A DNA stretch of 64,000 bases from Isoetes taiwanensis (taxonomy: Eukaryota > Streptophyta > Lycopodiopsida > Isoetales > Isoetaceae), in NCBI GenBank assembly GCA_021234155.1, contig JAJEKV010000080.1, positions 3,641,867 to 3,705,866 of the forward strand, read 5' to 3'. The translations under genes were made by a program, and so were the position numbers. Positions 36,073 through 48,237 of the stretch are shown one piece after another. Under the pieces are notes generated by a model. That model was not told where the DNA came from. It made no database searches and saw only the letters and a program-made list of their open reading frames with translations. The stretch's first letter is position 1. The number at the start of each line of letters is the position of its first letter.

Positions 36073-39000
36073 TCAGTCAAAGCGTTTTGATGCTTCAAAA
36101 TCCTCCGAAAACAGATCTTTAAAAAACTCATAAGATGCAAAAAAGAGTGCGCCTTGTGACATATATATTACCAGTCGTGGCACGAGACCCCTGCAGAAAA
36201 GCCACTGTTCTAAATGGCGATCAACAAAAGCAGAAAGTGCGGACCAAGCACATAACGCCACCAGAATCTCACCGATATAGTGTCTTCAAACCCTCTTTTG
36301 AGCTTATCCGCTGCATTGCATCAAACACTCCTTTATACTTATAAGGGGATCCTAATGTCTGACCACAAAGATAACAAATACATATATAAATCACGCGAGC
36401 AATACGAACTACATGGATCCTTCATAAACTTTTTAGATGACAAACCTGAGTTTGTATTCTTGTTTTAACGACATCAAAAGGATTTGTGAATAATGCTGCA
36501 GTTGAACCTGCAATACCACCAATTGCAAGCTGCAAAATCAAATGAAGATTAGAACTAGGTCGTTGTGCAGCTGACATTAATAACATTGCATTGCAAATAG
36601 ACTGACCCTTTGCAGCTCTGTTGAACATCCATCATGTGGTTCTTCTTTGAGTAGTTGAACCTTCTGTAGGCTTACATAAAAGTAAACTAGAATATTACAG
36701 CAAAAAAGCCATGTCAGATTACTGGTCGCCATCAGCATATATTGGGTATACATTAAAAATACCTGAATAACAAAATGAATATCAAAGTGGTTAGATAATA
36801 TTATGACTTCAAAAGCATGCTTGAGTGAAGGACTAATAAAGGTCTCCTCGATGGGCCATGCTTACAATAGCTTATCTGTTCTATGCCATATAACTTGAGA
36901 TCCTTCACCCCTCCTGACTTGCTTTTATAAACAATAATGATTGTTTACAATCACTTAAAATTTGGTCACAAAAACCATTTGGCTTCGGTCCTCGGCAACA
37001 ATCGACTGTTCCATCAGCCTAACGTTAAATAGCGAAGTTTAGATTTCAGTCCGAAAAAAAAAGACTAAGAGAATTTGTAGAATATGCAATATTGAAGAAA
37101 GCGGGTGATAATAGCAAGGATACATTGATGATATTTGGGTACAGTGGAAATGATAAATTCGATTAACCAAACCATGCACCACCCCAGCGTTTAGTTTTTT
37201 GCTTTAGCAAATCTTTCTGCCTGACATTATTTTTGGTATCCAGAAATCACAAATCAAGCTCTCTGTTCTTCCAACCACTTTAGACATTTAAAGTTGCAGC
37301 ATCTTTTCATCAGCATTAATCAAGCTTCTGTGAGGTCTTGCCACTATACTTGCAAGCCCCTCCTTGGCAGATTTCTTCCAGCTATAAACGTTTTGGTTCC
37401 AAGCCATAAATATAGCAAGCATGTCCTCATCCATACAAAGACACCTTTAGCTGGACCAATGCGATTATGAAGCAATGGAATAAAATGGCAATACTTTTAA
37501 CATTAATGCAAATGAACTGCAAGAGAAAATTTCATATATGAATCTTTGAACAGTTTGGTGCTATTAAAGGCTTCAAAGGGTAAGAAGACTTTACTACAAG
37601 ATATTCGCAGTCCAATTACCCAAGGCAAGGCTGAAGCATTGTTCATCATAACTGCCATTGCTCGGGGAAGAAAATGCACTATCAATCTCTCATGAAGCAA
37701 TGAGAAGAGAAAATTATATTATTTTGAAGACTGTCTTATACGGTAGCTGACTCTGTCAAACTAACCACAGTATCCTCAATGACCAAGATGAATCTTGCCT
37801 GATTTTGTCATATTTTTGGAATAATCTTTTGGCTTTACCTGATGGGTAAAGAACTCGCTATTGATTTATGGGAACACATATTTTTCTTCTCTTCTTTTCT
37901 TATCACTCTTTTCCAGCCCGGGGGGCACGACTAAAGATGTCCCCAAACCAAGAAGAATATGGTGCTGAAATCTCTTTCAACTCTTCGATCATGTTATACA
38001 GAGAAAATTGATTACTCCAGGAACCTGACCCAAGTGTCTCATTGTCTAGAGTACACTGTTTGTATTAATGGACTGCAAGGGGGTTGCATGATGCAGAATA
38101 ATCATGTAGCCACATTAGCCTAACTAATCCGCAAGAGTCAAAACATTCACAGCACGTTTCATAGCAGTCTATAACCCAAACCTTCTGTACCTGCCAAGAC
38201 AAAGCAACTTGCACCCCTCAATTTACAAGTCGTTCTGCAACATCTAGAAGCCACGAGAATTTCCAACAGCAGAGTGTTGAACCTCTCATTCCCAACAATA
38301 CTAGGCCCCCCAAAGCTTAGTGAAATCTCTAGTGGCATCAAAATGCCCGTCAGAACCACTACTTCAGGAATCTAACTGAAATGGCCACCTTGATGGAGGT
38401 GGTTGTTGAAAGAAAGATTCCACTAACATCTATCAAGGCCCATAAGGTCTACGAGACCATATTACCTGCAGTATTTGTAAAGATCAAAGATTGCTGATCT
38501 CCCAAAGCACAAGTGAATAGACCATTAATAAAGAACTACATCCATGGAGCCTTGAGTGGGTGACATTGAGAGTTTCTCCAAATGTTTCCAGTAGAAAGAG
38601 GGGTGGAAGAAAAGGGACCTTAATCATGGACTGAGGAACATTGCGAAGCAAAACAGCAACCCATCCCGCATACAGTGTTGATACGCCCCCTTCCTTTAGA
38701 ATGCCAGCCAATGCAAATCTGCAAATGCACATGGCCACAGAGAAAAGTGCAACTCAGACCTCCAAAATGGAAGTTGATGCTGCTATTGTACACTCAACAG
38801 TCGTGTGTTGTGTATCTTACAAGCTATTCCGATACTGTCTTCCAACTTGCATTTGTAGTTTCACGCATTCACTTGGCGTATATACAAATGATGTTGCAAC
38901 GCTTGCACAACCACCTGAGACACAATGTGCCAATGCATGATACTCCTGGAAAAATTTACTAGTTTAGTAATTTTAAATATCTGTATCTAGAATAATTGCA

Positions 39001-40406
39001 GGTGAAACTGTCAGTAAATGCAGCACCGAACAAGTTTGCACTAATTACTCCATCTGAGACAATAAAGATTGCAGTGTTGGGGGTTAACTTTTACTGCCAA
39101 CATTCTGCTAAAGCTTACATAAATGAATCATCACTTTCAATTGCATTGCACCTACTAAAGGACTCTTTCTTTATTCAGTTCACATTAGTGTAGAAAAAAG
39201 TGCATAAAATAGGTCTTCAAATGCAGAGGGCCTGAACAATTTAGGTTCAATTTTTTTCTGCAGTCCATAAATATGATACTTGTTAATGGAATGAAAATTA
39301 CAGGTTATGAAGCTGACAAGCATATGCTATATCTCACCACAAATATTGAGTTCCCAAAAGTTCCCACCTTTGGTATACGTGGTAAAAGCGCACCCTTGAC
39401 TGACTCATAACTAAATGTATATATTGCCGATATTGGAGCAGAGGATGCCATTTTAATCCCTAGACCTCTATACAAACCCAATATACCTGTAATTACACTT
39501 TATGAGACTACTATAGCAACTTAATGGATCATACATACAAAGACTAAAACTTTCAGAAGAAAATATTCATTCTCTTACATAACATCTACCCTAGGCAAGA
39601 ATATACCCCGTTGAGTAAGAGTCGACGTTATGGTTCTGAAAACTGAACAATTAGAGCCTCCATTCCGTGATTGTAGGACTGCTTTCACAGTATCAATAGG
39701 ATGCAGGCACAAGCTCACAGAAACTCCAGCCAGAGCTCCTGCGATAGCCTGACTGCCCTTCCCAAAGCTTATTGGCTTGTCTTTCAGAACTAAATCTTTA
39801 TATTCCTTTTGGTTCATTTCTTCCTGAGTGCCTGACTTCTGCATCTCTAATCCATCTCCATTCTTTTTATCATTACCCAATCCAACCCTGGAGTGCAACT
39901 GCTCTGCAATATCACCATTGAAGGACCCTAATTGTGATCTTTCAGGTACATCGGAATTAAGAGAGTGCTCATTATACAGCTTTTCATTTTGACATAAAAC
40001 TGGGCAAATTGTAACTGATCTACAGTCCAATCCAAGTTTACTGGACCAAAACAGCCAGCATTTGTCACAACTTCCCTCAAATTGGATCATCCAGTTGAAT
40101 CATAATGGACATGTTCCTCAAATCTCAATCCATATCCTCTATAATGCGCTTATCTGACCCAACAAAAATACCAGATGAATATTTGTCATTTCTAAGCAAA
40201 TTTAACAAAATTGACCTGAAGTTAGCTAGCCCAGATCCTGGAGATGCATCTGATGCAGCAAAGTCCTTGATAAGTCCCTTATGAAGAATCTTGTCAGGAA
40301 ACCTCCAGAAAAAGCTCGATGAGCTAAACGATGGATTGGAAGGTTGACAAAGTAGGGGCCAGCTGGTGTACGGGCTGGTAAGGCCCGCCTCTGCAGCGGC
40401 CCCCAT
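36073..40406 (-). CDS. Mitochondrial carrier (SLC25) family protein, multi-exon
   Basis: A six-helix membrane transporter family, usually of the mitochondrial inner membrane; substrate unknown. The sequence most resembles the plant group of Arabidopsis At4g11440, recalled from memory. Exon blocks: N-terminal part 40,406-39,607, then 39,486-39,368, 38,945-38,821, 38,718-38,619, 36,663-36,607, 36,529-36,446, 36,358-36,273 and 36,190-36,073 (TGA). All three carrier signatures are present: HPIDTVK, TPSECVK and NPFDVVKTR. Also visible are GLYRGLGIKMASSAPISA, YAGWVAVLLRNVPQ, GGIAGSTAALF and RLVIYMSQGALFFASYEF. The recognised splice junctions keep phase. Two oddities: the N-terminal extension is out of frame between about 40,127 and 40,103, and the conserved FYxYE segment after VPQSMIK is not cleanly encoded (a damaged FYVSLQK lies at 36,681-36,661). 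It is either a recent pseudogene, a gene with an unseen micro-exon, or affected by sequence errors. Confidence 0.85.
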
Positions 40407-41954
40407 GGGCGCTGCCGGATCCTAACAAACCACCATGTGTTCACTAGTTGTTGTATATGCCCAATTTTGAACAGTGTATATGCCCGCCCAATTTTGAACA
40501 GTGTTTCGGAGTTGCCTTGTATCTGTCATTCTGTCGGCTACATTTGATTTGGGCTTAGTCTGATTAGGGGAGGTGTGCCATTACCTACATGGCTGTTACA
40601 TAGGCCACCCTTCTAAGCTGATGCTTCATATAACAAACCTTGTGAAATCCCAAGCTGGCACTGCCACCTCAACATACATATCTTCAAAGTGGTGAGGGTA
40701 CAAGTACCACCAGAACTAAGGTGGCACCCATATCGGCTACAAGGGTAGCAATTGAGGGATAAAGTAAAGCCCTTGTCCAACATCCATTCATCCCTCATCC
40801 AAAAGGGCTTTGAATTACCTATCTAAGACTAAGGCAACAACCAAAATTGAACAGTAAAAAGAGTCACACTCATTGAAACTGATCTCATCAAATTGTCTTT
40901 TGCTGAATATCTTTGAATATTTACAACTGTCTTGAATTATATCTCAAACAATCAAACCTAAGTGTGAGCCACTAATTGATTGTTGCAATGCAATCTCAAA
41001 GTTCTCTGTTGATCGTACCTGAAAATGCAAACTATTTTTAGCATTTATGAATAACCTAAAGACAATAGTTGAGCAAAAATGCAATGCAGAATAACATACT
41101 TACCACACATACTAGTTTGTTCCTCCGAGAACATTAGGAATAGTGCAAGACACTTCATGATTCTGATGGTTCACGCCGGGCCTGTGCAAACTGGTCGTCT
41201 TCTACTTTCAATTATAGCAAAATCTTCTTCTCTCATTCATGTACCATATCAAATTTCTGGCCTATTATAAAGGAATTTGAAGCCTGGCCGTTACCATATA
41301 AGATGTTCCTCAATCTTCTACCGTTAGCTTCCCATTCAACCTCCTGCCTTCTTTGTGCCTCTTCTCTCACCATCTTTTCTAGCCTTTTCTGCTCCATTCT
41401 AATCCAAATCCATTACTAGTGTAATGTAATGCAATTTGATGATTTTCGATATAGATGTAGTTGTATTAGACGTAGAAGCCTGTGTATAGATGCTTAGATG
41501 GATTTCCAAAGCAGCTATGTGTAACTAGATTTTCTCGATACATGTGCACTAGGACTTGTGCATACGTAAATATTATCTAATAAAAAGAATCAATTGTTAA
41601 CAAGTATTCCAATTAAAATGTCACACAGTTTTATTTATAAACTAAAAATCTTAATTTGATAAAGACAAATAACTAACCCGCTTCGTTTTAGTAATATCGC
41701 TTTGGACCAACTCGACTCAAGTACGCTTACATTCATCAATATTTCTAGTCCTTTGAATTCTTCAAGTACAGAGAAAATAAGTTGAAACCAATTTCTATAA
41801 AAGATAATTGCCCCAAACTATAAATCAAAGACTTTTGCTATGTAACCTCTACCTGCACATATGCATCCTCCAAGTGTTGCTCAAGTGATCATATGGCCCC
41901 AAAGAAGAAGGAACGGTCGTCTTACAATACATGTTCTTACAATACCTATTCTTG
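40407..41954. other. Upstream of the carrier gene, no gene seen
   Basis: Should contain the carrier promoter and perhaps a further 5' exon. A short direct repeat, TATATGCCCAATTTTGAACAGTG then CGCCCAATTTTGAACAGTG, lies at about 40,454-40,505. Nothing else is supported. Confidence 0.35.
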
Positions 41955-42475
41955 AGAATATGCCAGAGCATGAAATCCATCTATAGCGACAACCGGATTT
42001 AATGGCCAAATTCCAACAACTTTAAACCAGCCATCCGACCTGAAAACGCAGAGTAATGTCCCATTTATAATAGCAAGATTTAATGCCCATTCTAGTGGCT
42101 CAGCCGTACTCTAATCTTCTCCGTGTAAAGAGCCGTGGACAATGCATTAGAGAATGTCAAACACGCACAATAATGTCAACTAAGAAAAAGAGAGAAGCTA
42201 GATATCAAATCGACATACACATGTACCTACCACCAGCCTTATTTGGCTCCATAGTTCCATTACCAGTATGCAGCCCCATATGTCTAAAATATTGCTTAAA
42301 TGGTCCAAAGATTGCTACATTAAGTGGCTGGGAAGTGAGTGGAGTGTGAATCACAAGATGGATTCCAAAAAGATCCGCTAGAAGGATGTTACGCATCATC
42401 TACATCACGTCCATCTAAAATGATAAGATGGGGGTTATTTTCATCAACACCTCCGCATACATTTGGATTAAAATG
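41955..42475 (-). mobile_element. Relic of a pogo/Tc1-type DDE transposase
   Basis: Minus-strand peptides in broken frames match the DDE_1 superfamily endonuclease: NNPHLIILDGRD (about 42,460-42,425), containing the second catalytic aspartate context L-I-L-D-G; LTSQPLNVAIFGPFKQYF (about 42,335-42,280), the P-H-T-S-H-x-x-Q-P-L-D-V-x-x-F-G-P-x-K block; and GWFKVVGIWPLNP (about 42,030-41,990), the conserved C-terminal G-I-W-P-L-N-P motif. In the second block the canonical aspartate of Q-P-L-D is asparagine. The first catalytic aspartate region and terminal inverted repeats were not found. It is therefore an inactive fragment; plants carry few pogo-like elements compared with animals. Confidence 0.75.
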
Positions 42476-45400
42476 TTCTCTTTAAAATAATTCAAAAGAG
42501 GTCATCCAAGTCAAAATGGAACTCGACATATAAATACCACCTAACCTCAGAAAGTTAAAACATGATTTGCTCTCTAAATCCTAGCTTTGAAAATATGAGC
42601 GAGAAACAGTACCACCAAGCATTACAAGCAAAACAAATTACCATTCTCGCTTCATTACCATCTCAAGTAATAAACTTCCTACTTTCAGCACCTTAAACTA
42701 CTAATTTTTCCTCTCGCTTGAATACCACATGAAGATTCCATGCATAGATTAGGATCAAATTTAAAGTTTCCATAAACCCCTCCCATTATTGTGTAGAAGT
42801 GCCCAAGTGTTACAGATTCATTGTCGGTGTTCCCCAGGACCAAAGTCTCAAAGGACTTTGAAAAATGTCGTGGATGCTCTTCTTACTACCTCTCACTATT
42901 TATCTCCCATCACTAACTTTCACCCATTGATGCTTCTTTATTTTGAATTGTTCTTTGTTACCCCATGCCCTCACGCTACTCCCCTGTCCAAAGTCCTCAA
43001 AGGATCTTAGCAACGCTTCAGATGCCTATTCTGAATAATCGCACTCATTTATCTCCCCTCACACCACGGCCCCACAATGTATATATGCATTGCTTTCACC
43101 CATTTCTCGAGGTTTTTATCTTGAATTCTTCTTTGTTACTCCCATGCCTTCTACCATGTCCAAAAGCCTACTTTTTTCGTACCCAATTCTGGCCACTACA
43201 TCACAAACACTTAGGTTCTGTCAAATTTCATATTAAGTACTGCCTCTCATCCAATTTTAATGTTTATCTAAGAATATCAAACTCCGCTTTGCAAATTTTC
43301 CCAAAATAGTTAGTGACCTCTTTGTTATCTAACATTTCAAGAACTTCGAAAGATAAGTTTTCTCAAGTGACCAGCCCTCCAATCATCTTTCTTGGAAGTG
43401 TTGTTGAGGCTCCTCGGATTACTATTGTGTAAACTTTTTTCTCCTGGAATGAGGGATATTCACTCTTTTTCCTTGAACTCGAACTACTGCATGGCCAGTA
43501 TTATTGGTATCTAACCTTGATCTCGCGGATGTGCATGATATGCACTAACTGCTGTACAGGTGCCAGAAATGAATGCTATGATAGAACAAGAAGGAACTAG
43601 AATCTAAAAAAAAAAGCATAAATAAGCATCAATCCTGATTTTGCAGTACTTGAGTATCTACACAATTAAGAAAGCATCAATCCAAGCAAATATCATACTT
43701 AATAAAGCATTCATAGCATTCACTAAGAAAGAATTCATAGTATTCAAAGAAAGGAATCAGAGTACGAAGATGCGAGTAGATTTTGATAGCAAAGAATAGA
43801 AGTATTCTCTGCATAAAGCAGCACCGTGAGTAAAAATATTGTAGCAACAACTGCATATATAGATAAAGAATCAATATATCAAAGCAAGAGTTTAACAACA
43901 AAATGCAAGAAGATGATAAAATTACTTACCTTTGTAGTAGCAAAGGGATCTATATAACTCTAATAAAGATTTGCAGCCAAAAAATTTGCACTTTTACTGT
44001 TGTAGCGTATATATCCAATGTGTATAGAATATAGTTTACTATAGTATCCATAAGAACATGAATTTGCTCCTTGTACTCTTTGTTTATCTTGAAGCCTTCC
44101 CAAACTACAACACCGCTGATGGACGAGAAGCCTCAATGGATCTAAACAAAAAAGATTTTGTTTTTCCTAAATCCAGAACACACATTGTGGCAACAGAGAT
44201 GCCCCAATCTGATGCCGTAGAGATGACTCTGAATGGACGCATGCACTTACTTGGATCATCCTCAAGCAATGGAAAAGGCCCAATTTGAATTAAAAACTCT
44301 ATGGCTTACTAAAATAGCTTAGATTGCTGATTATTATGCTGATCCGGTGATTAGTAAATCTATAATTCTTGAAATTTGGATCAAAACATTTGGTCTTTGG
44401 GAGCGTAATGGGCAAATAAAAGAGGAAATGTTCTTACAGGAAATGAAGTATTGTTTAGACTAAATAGATTTAAAAAGGATGAATCGGAAAGGAAAGGAGG
44501 AATCAAATTTGCAAAATATTTGAATGGGTTTTGCAATGCCATGCCATTGCAAGTTGTGCCCGATTTAAAATACAAGAAACAAATCGTAATAGAACATGAA
44601 ATGTTACCGGCGTATTCCACAAAGTTTTGTATTATTTCTACAAAATTGACCCGCTGATCTTCCAAGCAAATAATTGAATGCCTTAAATTTTCAAATCTGA
44701 CCTTAAATCTTTACTAAAGGAGAAATAGGTGGAAGAAGGGGAGTAATAGTGGAAGGCACATGGTTGAACCTTTATGGATCTCTTCTGGCACCATAGTCCA
44801 TCCTAGGACTCAAGCAGTTAGAACCATTCACACCATACTAAAAGGGAAAATTAGTGATAGTGATTCACGCTATAAAAATATTTTGTATTGGGATATTCTA
44901 CTGGTGGAATATTCCGCATTTCGGGCTTGATGGAATAAAATATGGTGTGATTCTTTCCTACTTATCTAACAGCCAGGATTCCACAGAAGGTCTATTGGTG
45001 CACCACATTGTCGCATCCAAAATGGGGCCTTTTGAATGGATCCGCTTCGTATGGGTTGGTGATTCTACTGACTCGCTGATATCAATGGCGTCACCAAAAC
45101 AAGAGTAAATGTTTTCACCCATGTTCTGTGCTACTATTTATGCTTTTGGTTTTTAACCAATTAATGTCATTTTTTATATCAGACACCTTATGTCTAAGTA
45201 ATCCTTTTCCATTTTTTGTAATTAACCATTAGGGATTATACCAAATACACCGCCACCAAACCATCTAATGTTAAAGAAATATAGATGTCCCAAATACACA
45301 AATACAAGGAAAAATGTGTACATTCAAATATATTACAAATTCAAATATTTTACAACCACAACCAAATATTTGACAACGTAAGCTCTTCATGAGCTACACA

Positions 45401-45959
45401 ATGGAACTTGTAATGTGGCCATGAACCCGTACAAGGTGAGTAAGAGTTTGACAATGAAGCCAGAAACATGTACAACTGGAACTTGAAAATCAAGCCATCA
45501 CAATACAAGAATCCACTCACAAACTATTGCTATTCATGCCTTCATAGTCCTGCATTATTTAGTCAGCCATGCAATCAAGAGCATTGACATGGCGGACGCG
45601 ATGCTCCTAATTTATAGTTATTATCCACAGAAAACGTTGATGTTGCATTAATGATATTTTCATGTCCCTCCATCTCCATTACTAAATAACTCGCAATCTT
45701 GGTGAAGACCAATCGCGATAAACTCTCCTTCACATCTCAAATTCCCGCCGCAAGACCTCTTTGTGCCAGATCCACATCCATTACGCACATGGAGCACTCA
45801 CTTTACACTAGTCCATGACCATACAAGTACGCCCATCTTCTACCAATTTTGGATCAAGATCAGATCAAGATTCGATGAAGGATCAAAACAACCATTTCCA
45901 TCAAGAACACGACCGGAAGTTTAGACGTGATGTTCCCCATATTTATATGATGGGGAGCA
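42476..45959. other. Intergenic stretch with no recognised gene
   Basis: Holds a tandem duplication (42,894-43,165) and several 70-95-codon frames that I cannot assign: 44,058-44,288 plus, 44,381-44,665 minus and 44,854-45,108 plus. None shows a motif, signal peptide or splice-linked continuation I trust. The region at 45.2-45.6 kb is rich in CAAATATT-type words. Confidence 0.35.
42894..43165. repeat. Diverged two-copy tandem duplication
   Basis: CACTATTTATCTCCCATCAC ... TTGAATTGTTCTTTGTTACC ... CATGCC is repeated as CACTCATTTATCTCCCCTCAC ... TTGAATTCTTCTTTGTTACT ... CATGCC about 145 bases later; the second unit also has an inserted stretch with CCACGGCCCCACAATG. Confidence 0.65.
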
Positions 45960-46258
45960 TCTTATAGGTTCTGGGAGCTTCCTCCCATGGCTTAATCTAT
46001 CACCATGGAAAAGCCCTCATTTTAATTTAATTCACTTGGCATGGGCAAGTGTCCCAGTGAAGGACAATGAGGTGTCATTCGCCCTTCCTTCCTTCCTTCC
46101 TATGCCTCTATAATCCTATACAATGAAAAGCTGCATATATATGTTAGCACCTTGTAACAATACAAATAAATAATATACCAAAGACGGCGTCACTTATGCA
46201 TCATCAATAATGCAAATAATATGACACTAATATTATACATAGGAAATGCACTATAAAT
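45960..46258 (-). mobile_element. 5' internal fragment of the LTR retrotransposon, copy 1
   Basis: On the minus strand this follows LTR copy 1 and aligns with the segment 3' of LTR copy 2 (58,442-58,740): both hold GGTATATTATTTATTTGTATT and AATGACACCTC, then a gag-like start. Around 46,020-45,990 the peptide KMRAFPW with a nearby W/E pattern resembles the beginning of a Copia-type gag (W-x-x-x-M-R-A-x-L). It is then lost in unrelated sequence. A CCTT microsatellite at 46,084-46,100 lies inside. Confidence 0.5.
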
Positions 46259-46269
46259 GAGGTTTCTAC

Positions 46270-47425
46270 CCCAGGCTCACTCAGCGCTGACCGACTACGT
46301 GGCCTCCTGATAATGTACCAGATAGAAGTATAACATGGTGTTGGTCGGCATAGAACAAATGGCTAGTAGTCCACTCTATCCACCCTCCCGGGTGACACTT
46401 TGCACATAGGCCTAATCATGCTATGGCGCATAGGCCTACAAGAGACATATGACCCAATGGAGTCACCTCTATGAGACTACTCAAATACATCTCCCCAACC
46501 GACGAGGTAAAATGGATGAATTCCCCTCCGTAATTACAATGGTTTCATGAGGTGTTAGATGATACGTACACCTCGGTGCATGCACCAGACCATACCCCTA
46601 AATCTATACCGAAATCCAGGACGCTCTATAGCACGATCCTACGCACCTGTGGGTGTCGACCATACCCGCCCACACTTACGGACCGACTATAAGCCTAGCG
46701 TACCCGAGAAGCCTTACACACGCCAAAGAAGGCTCTCTAATTTCACCAGCCAGGACTATTTGGTGTTGAACTACATCATGGCATCTATGTACTGGTGGCT
46801 CTCATTACTGCGCCGCATTCTGAATGGGATTTAAGGGGTTCTAGCTAGGAGCATATCTAATCCTAGATGGTCTTTAGTTCTCTATCCCCTTTTACCCATA
46901 CAACACAGAGAGGTACGTAAAGAGAGCATTCATATCCTATACATCCATCATAATTCATCTAGAACATAAAATAGAGAGATTAATCATCCATCTAACAAGC
47001 AAGGGTTAGTTCCTAACTAGAATCTCTGCAAATGTTTACCAACTGACATCTAAGCTAGATCTTCCATCTCTCAGTTCTCTATGCTCGTTGAATAAGCTCT
47101 TTTCCTCCTTCTCCAATTGTTCTAAATAATAATAGAATTGGGGCAAATTGGGGTGGAAACCAAAATTTAAGTAGATCCAAAGTTAGTAGTTTCCTTGCCC
47201 AATCATTTGGGCTAAGTGTTAATGCTAGATTACTTATTGTTAAGTAATTTAGCCTTTTTAATATTAGGTTATGCCCTAGACTTAAATTGAAGGGTTAGGT
47301 TTCCATACCTTTTAATATTTAATGAGTTAACATAGCTAATCTTAGCTTCAATAATTAATACAATTCACATTCCTAGTGACGTACGTATTTACCTAAAAAG
47401 GCATATAAATACATGGAATGTCACA
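46270..47425 (-). mobile_element. Long terminal repeat, copy 1 (inverted)
   Basis: About 1.15 kb. It begins on the minus strand with TGTGACATTCC at 47,425, just after the purine tract TTTTAAGGAGGAGAA. It is the reverse complement of LTR copy 2 at 57,281-58,428: both contain TAACTCATTAAATATTAA, a GGCTAAATTACTTAA segment and TATTTGGTGTTGAACYACAT. The inner end is degenerate; a decayed primer-binding site would lie near 46,259-46,270. The high divergence between the two LTR copies means they are separate old insertions rather than one young element. Confidence 0.7.
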
Positions 47426-47440
47426 TTCTCCTCCTTAAAA
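47426..47440 (-). other. Polypurine tract next to LTR copy 1
   Basis: Minus strand TTTTAAGGAGGAGAA, directly followed by the LTR start TGTGACATT. Such a tract primes plus-strand synthesis and marks the 3' end of the internal region of an LTR retrotransposon. Confidence 0.6.
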
Positions 47441-48010
47441 TGATGTTGTCCCCTGATTCAGACAAGTCTACATACAAGAAATAGGGGTTACCCCGCGGGC
47501 AAATGCATCATATGGTCTTCTATTGTTATGCTCAACCACAATGGTCCTAGTACACATATACCTAACGCAGGAGATTCGAGATACATACACATTACCAAGT
47601 CCAGCACATTCTCCTCGTGAGATGTTCAGTCAGCACCCATTCAGTTCATTTTCCATACACTTTGGATTATCCAAAGTGCCCCTTCAAATCTCCTCTATAT
47701 TTGAAATGTTGTTCACAAGAACTTGCCTCCCTTGATGACCATTGTCGTAGTGGGTATATTGTTTGCCTCCCTAATGCATCATTCATTGGAGGCCACCGAT
47801 GATCATATTGTTCACTAAAAGCTCCAAAGATGTCTTTGCAACTTCGCACGCATTGCACCCTTTGCTAGCAATTGCCTTCATTCCAACGTCTTATGTAATG
47901 CCATTCACGCTCATTTCAACCTCGATTCTTCTGACCTTGTGTAGAAACTACGCCCACACTATTGTAGCGCCCATTCCCTTAACTTGTACTCATGCATGAT
48001 GGTAGCTGGG
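47441..48010 (-). mobile_element. Probable 3' internal region before LTR copy 1
   Basis: It lies upstream of the polypurine tract on the minus strand, where the end of pol is expected. The peptide ESGDNIILRRRM just before the tract resembles the end of plant retrotransposon polyproteins. The remainder is too decayed to assign to a domain. Confidence 0.35.
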
Positions 48011-48237
48011 CGTATTCGACCAACATCATTAAGCCTATCCACGTGGTTACATTCTCATTTTACTATACATCCCTTGCATCTATATTGCATGCCTTAGGAA
48101 CGCCAAAGTTCTTACGTAAATGCAACTTATGCACGGCGTAATCGTAATTTATGGATCCGCATCATTATCATGCAACCACTCCAATTGTCCACACTCCTTA
48201 AAAACAACAGTAAAAAAAGACCGCATGTCGTTGTTCA

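Noticed and set aside
40226-40444. 72-codon minus frame overlapping the carrier's first exon
   Set aside because: It is a shadow in another register; the frame starting at 40,406 has the more natural transit-like and linker composition and is nearer to the carrier body.
46559-46834. 91-codon plus-strand open frame
   Set aside because: It lies entirely inside LTR copy 1, antisense to the element, and is not conserved in LTR copy 2.
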